Source: Varanus komodoensis
Lineage: Eukaryota; Chordata; Lepidosauria; Squamata; Varanidae
Reading direction: 5' to 3'
NCBI RefSeq assembly: GCF_004798865.1
Contig: NW_025336481.1
Location: 32,710,299-32,774,298 of the forward strand
Length of the DNA: 64,000 nt
Position 1 is the first letter of the stretch; each line of letters begins with the position of its first letter. This document shows positions 26,101 to 38,872 of this stretch, piece by piece. The position numbers were made by a program, and so were the translations under genes. Below the pieces are notes generated by a model. It saw only the letters and a program-made list of their open reading frames with translations, was not told where the DNA came from and did no database searches.

Positions 26101-27295
26101 CATTTTCTACTCTCAGCTTTGCCGTATTACTTTCTGAATGTGCATTCTCAAATGGAGGTATGATGGGTTTGCTTCTACTGTTCTCTAAACAGAATAAATC
26201 CAGAAACATGTTTTTAAAACAAAATTGTTATTTGAGCCTGTAAAAATTAGACGGCCAGTTATATGAACAAAAGGAAGGAGTTAAGGGAAAAGGCTGTTCA
26301 GTCACTAAGTATAAGCATACTTCAAGACAATGAGGACAAAAAAGAAAAGAAAAGAAATGATGCAATTAGAGTCCCTGATGGGGCTGCTTTAGAACTCAAC
26401 ATATTACTTCCAGTTCAGGAAATCTTTTGGGAGCAAAGCAGACAGCTATTGTTATCTCACTTTGTGGTTATTTTAATAGCTCTTGCTTTTTAACTAGGTT
26501 GCTTGTATGTCAGATTTGGAGGCCAGTAACAGAGTTGTTCTGCACAGGAACAGTTATATGTCTGTGTATTAAGTCTGATGTAAAGAGGCCAAAATTACTT
26601 GGGCATATACAGCTAAAAAGTGAAGGCTTAACTAGTTTGTTGCCAGCAGAGTTTTTGTGACATGTCTTGGGAGAACAAAGGGAAAGAAGAGTCTAGAAAG
26701 CCACCAAGTTACATTAGGAAGTCTGGTACCCTATTGCAATGTTATCATTACTCCTGGTTCACTTATGCACAAACACTGCTTGACCTCTTAATGCTTGGAA
26801 CCAATTCATACAACTTGCTGGGCTGACTGTTTTCTTCACCTAACACAGGAATGAGTATATGCTCCTCCCCTTCACCACAGACATTGTAACACATGCAGTG
26901 GAGACTCCACATCACTGCAGAAGCTTTGGGTCAAGCACCTATCATGCAGCTAACAGTCGTCCTTGCAGGTGGAAGCTGCACACATACTGCAGTTTGCAAA
27001 TGACTTTGGAGGTACATCTGCCCAGATGTAGTGCATGGAACACTTTCCAAAAGGGCCTTGGAATGTGAGTGCAGATGTCCCAAAGAGCCCACACAGTCTA
27101 TATGCTATTCTGCTTGACAAGAAGTCCCCCATGAACCTAACCCCTGCCAGCCTATCCCACCTTCTTTCTTTCTTCTGATGGAAGTCACACCCCGGTTATC
27201 TTATTACTCACAGATACAGGTAATGTTTGACTTGTGGTTGCTTACCTACACACAAGCGATTCTGCAATGCTGCAGTCATCATGGGATTAACACAA

Positions 27296-27387
27296 GGCCT
27301 GACCCAGTGTACTTTGTAAGGCAGCAGGGAATTACCATAGCTGGCCTGACCCAATGCACTTTGTAAGGGAGCAGTGCATTACCATAG
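27296..27387. repeat. 47-bp tandem duplication
   Basis: GGCCTGACCCAGTGTACTTT begins one copy at 27296 and GGCCTGACCCAATGCACTTT begins the next at 27343. Both continue through TTACCATAG, differing at only a few positions over about 45 bases. A local tandem duplication in intron 2. Confidence 0.9.
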
Positions 27388-27774
27388 CAAGCCACTGGTT
27401 CAATGGCTGGACAGCAAGACACAATTGGAAGGCAGCTAGTTACCTGCTCCTGCTCCATTCTCTCAGCCCACCATCCTTGTCCCCCATCTGCAAGACTCTC
27501 ACAAGCCACTGGGCAAACTATTGCAAGAAGGTGCTGACCTTTCACAGGAACTTCGTGGAAGAGACACAAGGTAGAAATGGGTCAGGCAGGCAGGCAGGAA
27601 GCAGCAGCAGCAGCAGCTGGTAGAGCTCTTCCAAGAGCCCAGTGTATGCAGTGGCAGGCTCTCCTGGTAGCCAAATGAACTGGCTGTCACTGAAGAGCAG
27701 ACATCAAGGTCCTAGATCCAGAAGCTATGCTGTGGGAGACCTTTTCTGGGATGGGATGAGTCCAATACAAATTG

Positions 27775-27985
27775 CATACATGCGTGTGTGGCAGGGCACA
27801 GTCACAAAGAGCTACAGCAAAGGAAGAGAGTGTTTGCTTTGCATGTACAAGGGCCCAAGTTCAATCCTCGACATGTCCCATTGCAACACACCCAACATGC
27901 CTGAAAAAGATCCCTGCCTCCGACATTGGATGGAGAGCCCTTGATAATCAGAATGGCCAGTACAGAAGCTACAGCGGCTTCATTT
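27775..27985 (+). mobile_element. tRNA-derived SINE fragment
   Basis: The phrase TGCTTTGCATGTACAAGGGC followed by AGTTCAATCCTCGACAT resembles a tRNA-like head with box B (GGTTCAATCC). It continues with AGATCCCTGCCTCCGACATT and GGAGAGCCCTTGATAATCAG, matching a squamate SINE that I recall as TTTGCATGCAGAAGGTCCCAGGTTCAATCCC...CTGAGACC..GGAGAGCC. The family name is uncertain. Confidence 0.55.
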
Positions 27986-29639
27986 ATCACCCTACAGGCT
28001 GTGCATCAGCCCTACTTCTACAGGGTGCCACCTGAATTGCTGCAACACAACAACTGTTTGAACCACAGCAGCAAAAGGACAGACAATTGATCTGACAGCC
28101 TGGCCATCTTCTTCCTTGTCAGGGTATATGAAAAAATGCTGTAGCACACAGCATGCATGGTAAGAAATATTTATCTTGACACATATACACTCACATACAT
28201 AAGTTCAGGTCTCTGTTATACTTCTAACCTTCGATAATACGGCACCATAGGAAATAAATAAGGAAAAACATTTTTGAAAAAGTATGGCTGTCAACAGCAC
28301 TTTCCTGCACAAAATCAGTATATGGTAGTATGGCCACATTTTTACCATACAAATTTGTAAACAACATTCAATAAATGATTAATAAAACTGGCAGTGGATA
28401 AGTTAATCTGATATGCTTATTGTAGCCATTTCTAAATTACTCCTAAAAACCTATACAACATATGAAAATATGTTTTAACTGCCACACAATGAAGCCTAAT
28501 TTCACAGTGAATTAACAAACCTTTTGCTTATATAATTAGCAATCCCCCCTCCCCTGGAGAAAAAGCAATCAACATTCCTAACTCAAGTGGAATAGCATTT
28601 GTTGATCAGTAACTATTCAGGTCAGGAAGTACAATCCATAAACACCTGGCCACCCACACTTAGGTGTAAGTATTGCTCCTTTACTCCTTGCTCCATTCAT
28701 CAGTGAATGGATTTCAATTTTATGATAGCTTAGCAAGTATCAGTACAGAAGGATAAAGTGCTCCATTTAGTACATTCTCATCTTGCCATGTCCTTGGACT
28801 TCAAATCTGGAGTAAAAAAAATGAAAATGCCATGTTTCTAACTGAGACAGGAGATGAAAAAGCCAAACTATGCCTGGTACTAATCTTGTGCACAAGGAAG
28901 GTTAAACAAAAAGGCACTGCTGTTGGACCAAAAATTATAAAGACATAATCCATGCACACATTCCACTGTTATCTGCCATCACTTTGACACAGTCTACTCT
29001 TTTACAATACATGTCGGGCAGTACAAGGGTATTGCCTTGGATCAAGCAGAAAATTCCAGACAGAATTTTTCACATCCCAGCAGACTAAGCTCCCAGTGAA
29101 AAAAGGAAACAGAGCAAACTTAACTTTATTTGCTGAACGCACATTGTTGCTAAGCAGGTTTTGGAAAAGATATGCAATTAAAAATCTTCTACTGCCCAAC
29201 TAGAGTTACTTGTCTGCCAACTTCCAGCCTGATGGAAAATATTGTAAACCCATGAAAGAGCACCCTACTGCAGAATTTCCCTACAGGGAAGGAAAAAAAA
29301 ACCAGACTATGAAACCAATGCCAATCCATAAATTGTATGTATGTGTGGAATGCACATCATAACTTGAGGTCTTAATTGTGGTTACTGCATGGGAAGAAAT
29401 GCCTCTATATAAAATATATATATAGGCATGTGTTTACTTTGTATGGCCCCTGGGGGCCTTGTTTGGTTGTTCTCAAAGGCCTCATAGTTGTTTAGTAAAA
29501 GCCTAAAAGTGGGGGGGGGGGTGCAGACACTTGAATATTATTAAAGGAGCCCAAGATCAGGTAAATTTAATTCTAATTGGCTGTAGATTCTAGCTAGCTG
29601 AAAAACAGCAACTGAGAAATTACAGCTAAGGTTCTGACA

Positions 29640-30000
29640 GCTAGGAGGGAAGTAGCTCAAACAATGGCCCTGTTCAGATGTCACAACAACCAACCGTGGG
29701 TATCACCCACCAATGGAAGCATGATCATTTCTGTGAATTACCCATGATGAGCCTGACAAGTGATCACTGTGGGTACTTCCTTCCCTCTTCCTCCTCCCAG
29801 GCGCTATTCTGGGGTGAAGAATGGGTCTCCCCTCTCTGACAGCCACAACTGCTGATGTCAGCTTGCCCCAGGTACCAGAATCCCCATTACCCAAGTGGGG
29901 TTCATGTCCTGAAGTGTGAAGGGGTTGACTTTCAGCCTCGGTTGGGACAATGCGCTGAGGGCTACCCATTGCCCCTTGCAGAGCAGAGCTAGCTTTCTAC
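29640..30000. other. GC-richer intronic block, possible degraded DNA element
   Basis: The block starts with CCTGTTCAGATGTCACAAC and is richer in GC than its surroundings. The opening phrase is like those of non-autonomous DNA elements in squamates, but I see no matching inverted end, so the identity is open. A G-tract lies on each side (29,511 and 30,093). Confidence 0.25.
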
Positions 30001-30439
30001 ACATTAGCCCAGCTCAGACTGGAAGTTGAGTTCATTGTGCAAACAATATACTTCAGGACATAAGTCTGATAGTGCTACAGGGAGGGTGGTGGGGGGGGGG
30101 GTAATTAAACATAGTAAGAATTTAATTTTAAAAAGTTGGGAGGACAGAGGAGCTGATCGGGCACCCATATCACCTGCTGCAAAAGATTCTGCAGCACGAG
30201 CCAGGGGTGCCTGATCTGCTTCATGTCATCTTCTCAGGTATGGACAATGCCAAAGAGCAGGTTTCCAGCTCCTAAGCAAGTCAAATCGTGATCCTTTCTG
30301 TGTGACCACCTTGAACATGGGGCAGCACTGCAAGCAGATTCCCACTGATGCCTTCAGAGGCCTACCCTCAAGTCAGCAGCAAGGATGGCAGGATTCACAC
30401 AGCAAGAAGTCGGTTTTATCATTAGGTTCTTAAAGCCTT

Positions 30440-30510
30440 TATTTATTATTTATTTTATTAGAACATTTCTATGCCACCCCTTGCCGAAGCCAAGGCTGGT
30501 TAATATTGGC
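30440..30510 (-). mobile_element. LINE/SINE-type 3' tail, minus orientation
   Basis: TTTATTATTTATTTTATTAG followed by ACATTTCTATGCCACCCCTTG is the reverse complement of the common tail AAGGGGTGGCATAGAAATGT..AATAAATAA. No attached body is recognised. Confidence 0.5.
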
Positions 30511-33169
30511 ATTCCTAGGTGTTAGCATCCCTAGTACAAGTACTGTGGTTTTATAACTGTTCTTACTCGAAATGATGAATGATACACATTATATATATAT
30601 TACATGATTTCAAAAACGTCAATAGCTTTAATATTTTCCTGTAAATAAGCTGGGATATATGTTTTTAATATAAATAAACTGAAACATTTTTGAGCCTCTT
30701 TCTGGCTCAAATCCTGGTGTACACTGACTTTATTCATTCCTTGAAATATAGACAGACCTGTCTGTGTGCGCGTGACTGTGTGTGCGTCATCGCACCATAT
30801 AGCAAATTAGAATAAAGCATGCAAATTCTCTCCAACACTTTGGCTTTGTTGAGTTTAAGATTTCAGATTGCCTTTAGTTATGCAATGGGCATATTTGCAT
30901 TTTTACTTCCTGTATCTGACTTGATGAAAATATAGAGCAGAGTCCTAGTCACCTTAGCAAGTTGAAAGAACATTCCCCAGGGCTACGGAGCACACCTGAT
31001 TAGATGAACTTTTGCTAAATGCCTGTATGCAAGATAAGTTTGTCAAGACATGCCAATTCAAGATAGAAAGATGTGTATTGCAGAAGCTCTTAACTGACAT
31101 ACCTGCTGTTTTTGCAAAATACTATCTAGCCACACAAATGGACAAATGTAAAACAATGTCCAGCTTCAGATCACACACCTTGTTGTGGATTACTGTGCCC
31201 ATCATCTTGCTGTGCTCCATTATTGTGGGGATCAGCTTATATATGCAACCCCACTTAGGAGTATCCATCTCATATAAATGCAGTACAGGTTTATTATGCA
31301 AGGGTTAAACAATCCCTCCTTAATCCTAGAACAGACCACAGGTTCTGCAATGGTTGTTAACTCTCACATAACCAACTCTCACCAGATTCACATGACACAA
31401 CCACTCTTAATATGGGTGTTATATATTCAAACGGTAGCCATATTCACCATAGTGGATAAGCCAAAAGGCAGTCTCTACTTTTACAGAAGCAAACAATGTG
31501 AAATATCTGATTCTAGGGCTAAAACCCCTTCCTTTGCGGAAGATCATGACCCCCTTCACACCTTATGTTTTCCTATAAACAAACTCCGTATGGAGTAACT
31601 GTGTATCACCACTTAAGTAGCAAAGCACCACAGTGAACATTCTGTCAGGCCCAATGCAAGGTAGGGCTTCTCCTCACAAGGAATAGCTTTTTACCTAAAA
31701 GCCCTGAGCAAAAGCTCTGAGCCCTGCAAACCTCCAAGAGCACTTCACTCAATGCGCATGTCTCTGCCCAAAGAAATCAACACCTGCTCAGCATTGCACT
31801 GTGTTATGGAGTGCTTGTGGAACAGCCGTTCCTGTGTTGTGGCACATGGTCTAACTAAGATTTTCCTAAGGGATTTGGTTCAACTTCCACCATGATATAG
31901 AAAACCTCTCTGATTTGCAAAAATTTTTGGAGAAAGCTTCCTTAGTGTGACCTTTTTTAAAAAAAGGCAGTATTAGCTTTCATGTTGGGTTCATTTTTGT
32001 CCTTAGAATAATTTTAGAAGGATCATTCATCTTTAATTCCATATGGAAAAAGACTAGTTTTGTTATTAATAGTAATGCACCAAACATTTCATGCATAAAT
32101 GTAGGAATACTATACTTTGTTCCTGATGGCCACATATACAGCATATTCTTAGAAAACGGTGTTTTTCATTTATTGTACAAAAATATGTACAGTAGAGATC
32201 CTCCAAATATATATCTGTATTGACTTGAGCTTCAAAAGAATGATCATTCTTTGAATAGAATGATTTATTTTCCCAAGATATTGTTGACACTGAAATATTA
32301 GGTAACAGTACAGGTATATTAGAACATGAAGGCAGTTCTAAGGATGCATTGATTTAATTTTTTCCAATATACATTAAATTATACACATAGTAAGAGTCAG
32401 GTCTATAGAATGGTTTCAAGGCTACATGGTACACTTAAGCCCAAAATCATTTCTACCACCCTTCACTGACCTTAATATATACTTCAAAGGTGTTACAGTG
32501 GCAAATTAATCTGCTAAATGACAGCAGCAATCCAATGAGAGACACCTTCCACAACATTAGACATTATCTCCTTTCATTACTCCTTTGCTTGCCAACCCCT
32601 TTTCAAGGAAAAAGAACAAACTAACAAAAATGATACAGACTTAGAAAATTTTATTCATCTCCATGTGTACTTCACTTAATGGATCTGTTCTCTTTTACAC
32701 AAAAATGTTAAGCCCAAATAGGACTGTTTCACACCTAAACTCAGTAATGATCTCAGTGGTCCTCTTGACCTGTCTGCTTTTATCTGACCAGTCAAAAGGA
32801 TCACTAATAAACAACGCTTATTTCTAACAGCCACAGAAAGAGGGAAAGAGAATCCCCACACCTTCATATTGAGCACCTCCTATTTACTAACGGCTATTAT
32901 GAGTCACCTAGCAGAGCATTTAAAGAGCTCAGCAGCTTCCATTCTCACAAAGCAAAACAAACAGTTAAGAGCAGTGCAGCTTCTTCCCAGTCTCTATTTC
33001 ACATTTTTAAGAAAACTCAGCAATAACGCATTTTATGTTGCTCATGCAATTGTTCTAGGATGTCAGCTATTCTGTTTTATGCTTTTTATAATGTCTATAA
33101 AATCACATTAAAATGTACTGTACCAGTTTTATTCAATACAAAATTCTAGTACTGTGAACTAGAAAAACA

Positions 33170-33480
33170 TTGACCTGGTTTACATGTCATGGTAGCAATT
33201 CCTGGGTTGTTTAACCCATAGATAATTGGGGCATGCAAACTGCATATAAGTCATTTCAATTTTCAATTAACAGTACTGGAACACTCCCATTCTGGAATTG
33301 TTCTCTTATGTTTGAGCTCAGAAATTCTAGGTTATTTAATAGTTAAACAAAGCAGAATCAATGCAGCAAACCACGTGCATTCTGGGTTCTTTAACCCCTA
33401 AAAGCCCAACATTTGGGGATTTAAATACCCAGATAGTTCCTGTGTTAACTGCAATCAGAAATGGCTAACATGCTGCTCAC
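33170..33480. repeat. Probable degraded non-autonomous DNA element
   Basis: It opens with CCTGGTTTACATGTCATGG and repeats phrases such as GGGTTGTTTAACCCATAG, GGTTATTTAATAGTTAA and GGGTTCTTTAACCCC. Short internal palindromes (GGGTTNTTTAACCC) give it a MITE-like look. The ends do not pair clearly, so limits are approximate. Confidence 0.35.
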
Positions 33481-33775
33481 ACATTCCACTTGTCCATTGT
33501 ACATTCATAAAATCTGAAATAGGCCACTGAATTTTTCTTAGTGTGTGTAAGGGTGTAATTCTGTACATGCTTAGAAAAAATGTTACATAATTCTCAGTGT
33601 TCTCCTGTGAACCATGCTAGATGGGGGATGCTGGGAGAGATGGTTTTTTTTCTGTTGACACGTGTGTAAGATGGTACCCTAAGGCACACCAATTCTGCTA
33701 CATATAAATGTTGCTACTACATTATAAATCAGTAGAAAAAAAATCAATTGTCAAGTTCTAGACAATATGCATTTA

Positions 33776-34275
33776 CAGTGGTACCTTGGCTCACAAACTT
33801 AATCCGTTCCACAACTCTGGTCGTGACTCAAATTAGTCGTGAGCCAAGTCAGATTTCCCCATAAGGTTCAATGCGAATAAGGTCTGTAAATTTTTTAATC
33901 ACAGGGAAGATGGGTGCGATCGCAAGCGCGCTCGTGGGGGAGATGGGTGCAATCGTGGCCCTCTCCCACCCCCCAGCATGACCATGATCGGCCTGTCTTC
34001 CCTGCAGGAGCATGACCGGAATTGTGGCCATCTACCCCCTCCTCCGAGCATTACCGTGATGACACCCGTCTTCCCTGCAGAACAGTGACCATGATCGTGG
34101 CCATCTACCCTCTTCCCACGAATGTGATGCGATCGCACCTGTGCAGGGAAGACAGGCACGATCACGATCGTCACCCAATGCAGAGTTTGGGACCTGAGGA
34201 ATTTTTTTCCTGAAATTTCTGTTCGCAATCCAATTTGGTTGTGAACTGAGGTGTTTGTGAGCCGAGGTACCACTG
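33776..34275. mobile_element. Tigger-like non-autonomous DNA transposon, 500 bp, TA target duplication
   Basis: The ends are inverted repeats: CAGTGGTACCTTGGCTCACA at 33776 and, reversed, CAGTGGTACCTCGGCTCACA at 34275, 19 of 20 bases matching. Both sides carry TA (33774-33775 and 34276-34277). TA duplication and the CAGTGGTACCTCGG end fit the pogo/Tigger branch of Tc1/mariner. The middle is GC-rich with CpG and contains a 73-bp unit twice (GTCTTCCCTGCAG at 33995 and 34068; GTGGCCATCTACCC at 34024 and 34097) and an inverted copy near 34140-34157. No transposase is encoded. High end identity suggests a fairly recent insertion. Confidence 0.88.
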
Positions 34276-34424
34276 TATATGGCAGACCAATTTAAGTTAA
34301 AAGACAAGAAAAGTAGGATATAAATCTAATTAAAAATAAAAGTCATGTGAGAATCAAAGACTTTATTAAAATGTCACTCTGTGGAATCAGTCCTGTGGAA
34401 AAGTACAAAAGACAACTAACAGCA

Positions 34425-34556
34425 CAGCCCTATATATCTCACTGAGTTCACCTAAGGCTAAAATACTATCTACACTGTTAACCTGGAGCACATTCCGCTG
34501 ATTCAGTGGGCCTTACTTCCAAGCAGGCAAGCATTCAGTTGTGCTCCAAGTCCTTA
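34425..34556. repeat. Short palindromic squamate repeat, diverged
   Basis: AGCACAGCCCTATATATCTC and CACTGAGTTCACCTAAGG, then GATTCAGTGGGCCTTACTTCC, fit the two arms of the same repeat found near the promoter region, here separated by unrelated bases. Confidence 0.45.
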
Positions 34557-36314
34557 GGAAAAAAAGCGAGGCAAGACATAAGGATGATTCCTTATGCCAA
34601 GTAGTCTTGCATACTCCTTAAGCAGTTTCAAAACTGGATAAAGCTTTCCATAAGCACAGAAGAATTTAGTCAAGTGGCAGAACAACCATTATCCCTACCT
34701 TGCTAATACAAAGTATCACTATTAACATCTGGAAAAATACATTCTTTCCACTGTATAGTCATATAATTTTTTAAAAGATAAGTCTGTCCTAACACACACT
34801 GTGGGAGAAAGTTATGGCCATAATCCAGAACCTTGTTTAAACTGACTTTTAAAGGACTTCTGCACTGCTTAAGAGTAATATTTATGGTCTAGTGGCCACA
34901 AACGTACTGACTAAAAATATAAAGTGCACATAAGTTTAACAGAGCACATTTTTAATAAAAGCCCCTCCCCACTCCCACACCCTTATATTATAAACTGTTC
35001 TTGGTCTGGACCATTTCATTTAAAAAGTAAAACAAGGCCCTGTAAGGAGAGAGCACAGCAAAGAAGAGCAAAGGGGGTGGTGAAACAAAACACATGACTA
35101 TAGTGTCCATAAACCTCACTGCAGTCTCCATAATTGTGAGCACAACTTTTTGCCTAAAATAGAGTGGGAGAGCACACTGAAAACATGGCATGCCAGTTGG
35201 CTTTTATATTAATTGTCGTAGTTCGCTTTCAGTGTTCTTCCACTGTCTTCTTCCAGGATTTGAAAGTATCAATGAGCTTTGTGGGTCAGTTCCTGCCATG
35301 AACTCAGGACTTCGCAATTCAAGCCTGACCACTCTCATTATTGCTTCTAGAAAAACCTATGCAAGAGTCCCACCCTTGCCAAAATTTTTGTACCTGCTTT
35401 ATAGACACTCAGGACACATCACAGGTGTGTAAGGCCCTCTCCTCTTTGTGCTAGCTTAACTGGGAAATGCAAATGATAGGTTATACTAGAAATCAGCACA
35501 ATCCATTATTCTAAAAGCATTAAAAATAGAAAGTTACATATAATCACCAATGCTATAAAAGTTCTCCAGGCCAAATACTTTTCAAGTTGTTATAATACCT
35601 AATGTCCTTTTGGGAATGCATCCCAGTGTAATGTTTACATAATTTTCTAAGAGGAAGGCAGGAGCAGAGCACTAGCTTTGTATGAAGCATGCAGAGGGTA
35701 CTGCAATTGGCAAGCAAGAAACAAGTATTTCAGTGAGTCACCAGATAATGGTAAAATGAATGTACCAGTTTACTGTATAAAATGAAACTGGGAATGGAGG
35801 AGAACAAACATGTCTACCAAGAAGCAGCAAAATGGCAACCCACTAGGACTAGAGATCAGAATCTTTTATTTGGAGTCCCAGCAACTTCTGGAAGAAAGAT
35901 TCAAGAGGGAAGCATGAGGCTTGTACAACATGTGTGCAAAAGACCAGCTAACCTAGGGGACTGTCTGCAACTGAGATCATCAAGGCCTCTGGACCTTTAT
36001 TTCGGCAAGTGCCCATTCACAGCAGAGTAGTTAGCCAGATGGCCTCCCAGACCTGTGCTGTTTGGATTCCCCCCACTCATTTTTTTCAGAGCCATGGAGA
36101 ACCATGCTTTTTGTTCCTTTGTAATAGCTGATGCAACTGACCTCACGAGGACAAAAAAAAAAAAAATGCACAGATTTGCTGATGCACTTATGTTCTGCAG
36201 TCTCTCTCTTAGGAAACAAATGATTTTGTTCCTAAGGCACCCCTATTTGTAAAATGGGATGTTTTGGAAGAGGGCAAGGAAGCTGTTTCATCACATCATC
36301 AACAACACCAACAG

Positions 36315-37168
36315 CAGGGTAGATTAAAATCAATGTTTTTTAAAAGCAGAGTTTTAAAAAATTTTAAATGGTTTTTATTTAAATCTTTTTTAAATTGGCT
36401 TTTTTAAAAAACAAAATGCTTTTTGAGGCAAAATCTATCTAAAGATAGTTTTCTATTTAAGATACTTTATAGTCCAAAGTTATTCATCATAAAATAAGGA
36501 TTAGTTTTTAATTATGTAGCATGATATGCTCACGCAATGTGTAAATTTTTGGTAAATGAATTCCATTAATATATTCACAATGCCATGCTCTTCCAGAGGT
36601 TTCTGTAAGATTATTGGGCAATTTTTCTGTCTTGAAGATATTATCACAGATGCTTCATTTTACAGTTCTCAAAACTGAATTTGTGTCTGCAGAGATCACA
36701 TGCCTCTTCTTCACAGCAAAAATGTTACAAAATAAATATACAGAGCTGAGAAAAAAGCTCTTAATCCCATTGTTCCTTTGCAAACCTATGTACATGGAAT
36801 CAAGCTCTTACCTCTTAAGTGCTAAATTTAAAAAAAAATCAATGAATAGAGGAAGATTGTTGCGAGTGGAATAGATCTGCACAAGAAGCTAAGTGTGAGA
36901 TGAGGGGGCAAGCATTAAAAATTAAAGTGAAACCTTTTGAGCAAAATATTACACAAGTTTTGGGATCTTTTTGTGCATAGCCTGAGGTTTATTATTCTTT
37001 CCCTGGAGGAGAAAACTTATAAGGGCAGCAGGCTGTAAAACAGAATATTTCAATGAAGTTTCTCTACTTACAGGTAAGGCAGGCATGCGTGCAAATTATG
37101 TAGAAAACCATGATTTAAACCTAGTCTGAGTAGTGACTTAAATCATGATTCAAATCATATCAACCCTG
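36315..37168. mobile_element. Probable hAT-like non-autonomous DNA transposon, about 850 bp
   Basis: The left end reads CAGGGTAGATTAAAATCAATG and the right end, reversed, CAGGGTTGATATGATTTGAATC, an imperfect inverted pair. Subterminal bases are rich in TTTAAAT and ATGATTTAAATC phrases, as in a widespread vertebrate hAT-type repeat with CAGGGTTGATTTAAATC ends. I cannot find an 8-bp target duplication (the flanks are ACCAACAG and GCAAAGGT), so the class is tentative. The 86-codon open frame inside (36,614-36,874) shows no known domain. Confidence 0.5.
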
Positions 37169-37741
37169 GCAAAGGTGAATGGAAAGAAAGAGTAGAGGCT
37201 AGCACAATGGTAACAGGGACAGGAAAGCATTGTTTTGTCCTAATTGGAAGGAGGAAAGTGAGAGTAATGAGGCAGACACTCAGAAGCCAAGTGTGTGGGA
37301 GCAGCATACAAGCCTGGAAGATATTTTTCTGTGCAAAAGTAATCTCCTTCGCTGCTGATCCTGCAGTCTTAATAGGAAAACACCAACTTCTCTGCCTCTA
37401 AGAGCCAAAACAAGCATTTGCTTCTGCTAGTGGCATCTTTTTTTAACCTTTTCCCCTTTTTTTTAAAGCATACAAAGGAAACTGATCTGGTTCAGCACCT
37501 CAGCATAGAGGATAAGACAACTTTAATCTTTTTCTATCAGTTTCAGTATTATTTAAGTACCACACAACAGCTGAAGTTCATGGGTAGTGCACAACAATTT
37601 CTCATACAATAAAATACAGATAATAAAACATAATATAAAATTCCAATATACAGAATTGAAATGTTTAAACATCCAAAACCATTTCAGTAAAACTAGACAT
37701 GATTAAAATTGCTGACATATCCCATCATATACCATTAAATG

Positions 37742-38872
37742 ACTGAAAATAGAGGGCCATTTAAACCTGATGATGAAAAGATGACAATGTTGACATCAGG
37801 CAAACCTCCATGGGGAGGTCATTCCATAATTTGGCTGGAGGGGCAATGAGAAAGCCCTCCTCCTTCTTGTCTCTTTTAGGGCCACCCTTGAAGCTCATTG
37901 TCAGAGGAAGGCCCTTGGGGTAGGCTGAGGCCAGAGAAAACATCTGTACCAATTGGAGCTTATCCAATAAAACTAGACCAAGCTATACTCTGGCAACCTT
38001 GCTGGATTCAACCACTGTAATGCTGGCATACCAAGAGAGCACACGAGGGCAATCAGGTCAGCTGCTCTGTGTTCCAGAGATATTATCAGGATTAAAACAG
38101 GACTGCCAGCCATATCAGCTGGGAAATCTCGCAGAATTTTCTGTTAACCAGATCCATTAGGTTCAAGGGACAGACCATCTAAATGCCCTTCCATCCCTTG
38201 CAGAGGAGAAGAGTCACCATCAGTCTAAACTTCAGCAGGTGATAACTGAATAAAGGGACTGAAATCATTTCCCCTGCATTCAGATCACCATACCATGTCC
38301 ACCTGGAACAGAACAGAACAGAACAGAACAGAACAAAACAAAACACCAGCCTTGGGGTATGCCCTGATATCCAAGTTGGGTCAATGACTAGTTGGGACAG
38401 TTTCATGGTTGTCATGGGGAACTGTGCAATCCTGAGCCACCCCAAACAGGTTTTCCTTAGCATTAATGTTTACATCCTCCAACAGCCTGAGGGACCCCAA
38501 CATCACATATGAGGCCACCTCTGTCCACTCAGATAGTAAGTCTGTTAAGCAGCAAGGCAGCCTAGCCAGCCCTTCTTCCTACACCATTTGGTATCAACAG
38601 AATCCCTAATCTGGCCTAACACAAGATGCAAACCCTGCAGGGGGGCAAGCAGCCTGCAGAAATAAATGAAATCCTTATGGACCATAGCAACACCTCAGTC
38701 CAGCCTTCAAGTCTACCCTGACGCTGAACCAAGTACCCTGCTGGGCACAACTGGGAGAACCTAGCCTCTCTCTCTGCTCATCCACCCAAGCCTTGGTTAT
38801 ATGTGTCTGATAAGCTGCCTCATCCATTATTACATCATGAAAGAGAAGACTTGTTCTGCACCTATCTGGCAT
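37742..38872 (-). mobile_element. L2/L3-like LINE, endonuclease joined to RT C-terminus by a large internal deletion
   Basis: On the minus strand, 38872-38160 encodes the endonuclease domain: DEAAYQTHITKAWVDE (canonical TETWVDE), then AQQGTWFSVRVDLKAGLRCC, GVAQDCTVPHDNHETVPTSH in shifted frames (canonical GAAQDFxxTMTTMGLSQ), VIDPTWISGHTPRLVF (canonical GPTHxAGHTLDLVF) and LLKFRLMVT. Bases 37967-37761 encode the C-terminus: APPAKLWNDLPMEVCLMSTL and SSFHHQV (canonical APxLWNSLPxEVRLxxTLSxFRRxVK). The catalytic RT region between them is missing, leaving under 200 bases of junction. A GAACA run at 38306-38345 interrupts the endonuclease part. Complete elements of this kind are several kilobases long. 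Confidence 0.8.
38306..38345. repeat. GAACA pentanucleotide microsatellite
   Basis: Six GAACA units followed by AAACA variants, lying inside the LINE endonuclease remnant. Confidence 0.95.

Noticed and set aside
31012-31308. 98-codon plus-strand frame with a hydrophobic stretch (LLWITVPIILLCSIIVGI)
   Set aside because: A single membrane-like segment in an AT-rich intron arises easily by chance; no family match and no neighbouring exon-like features.
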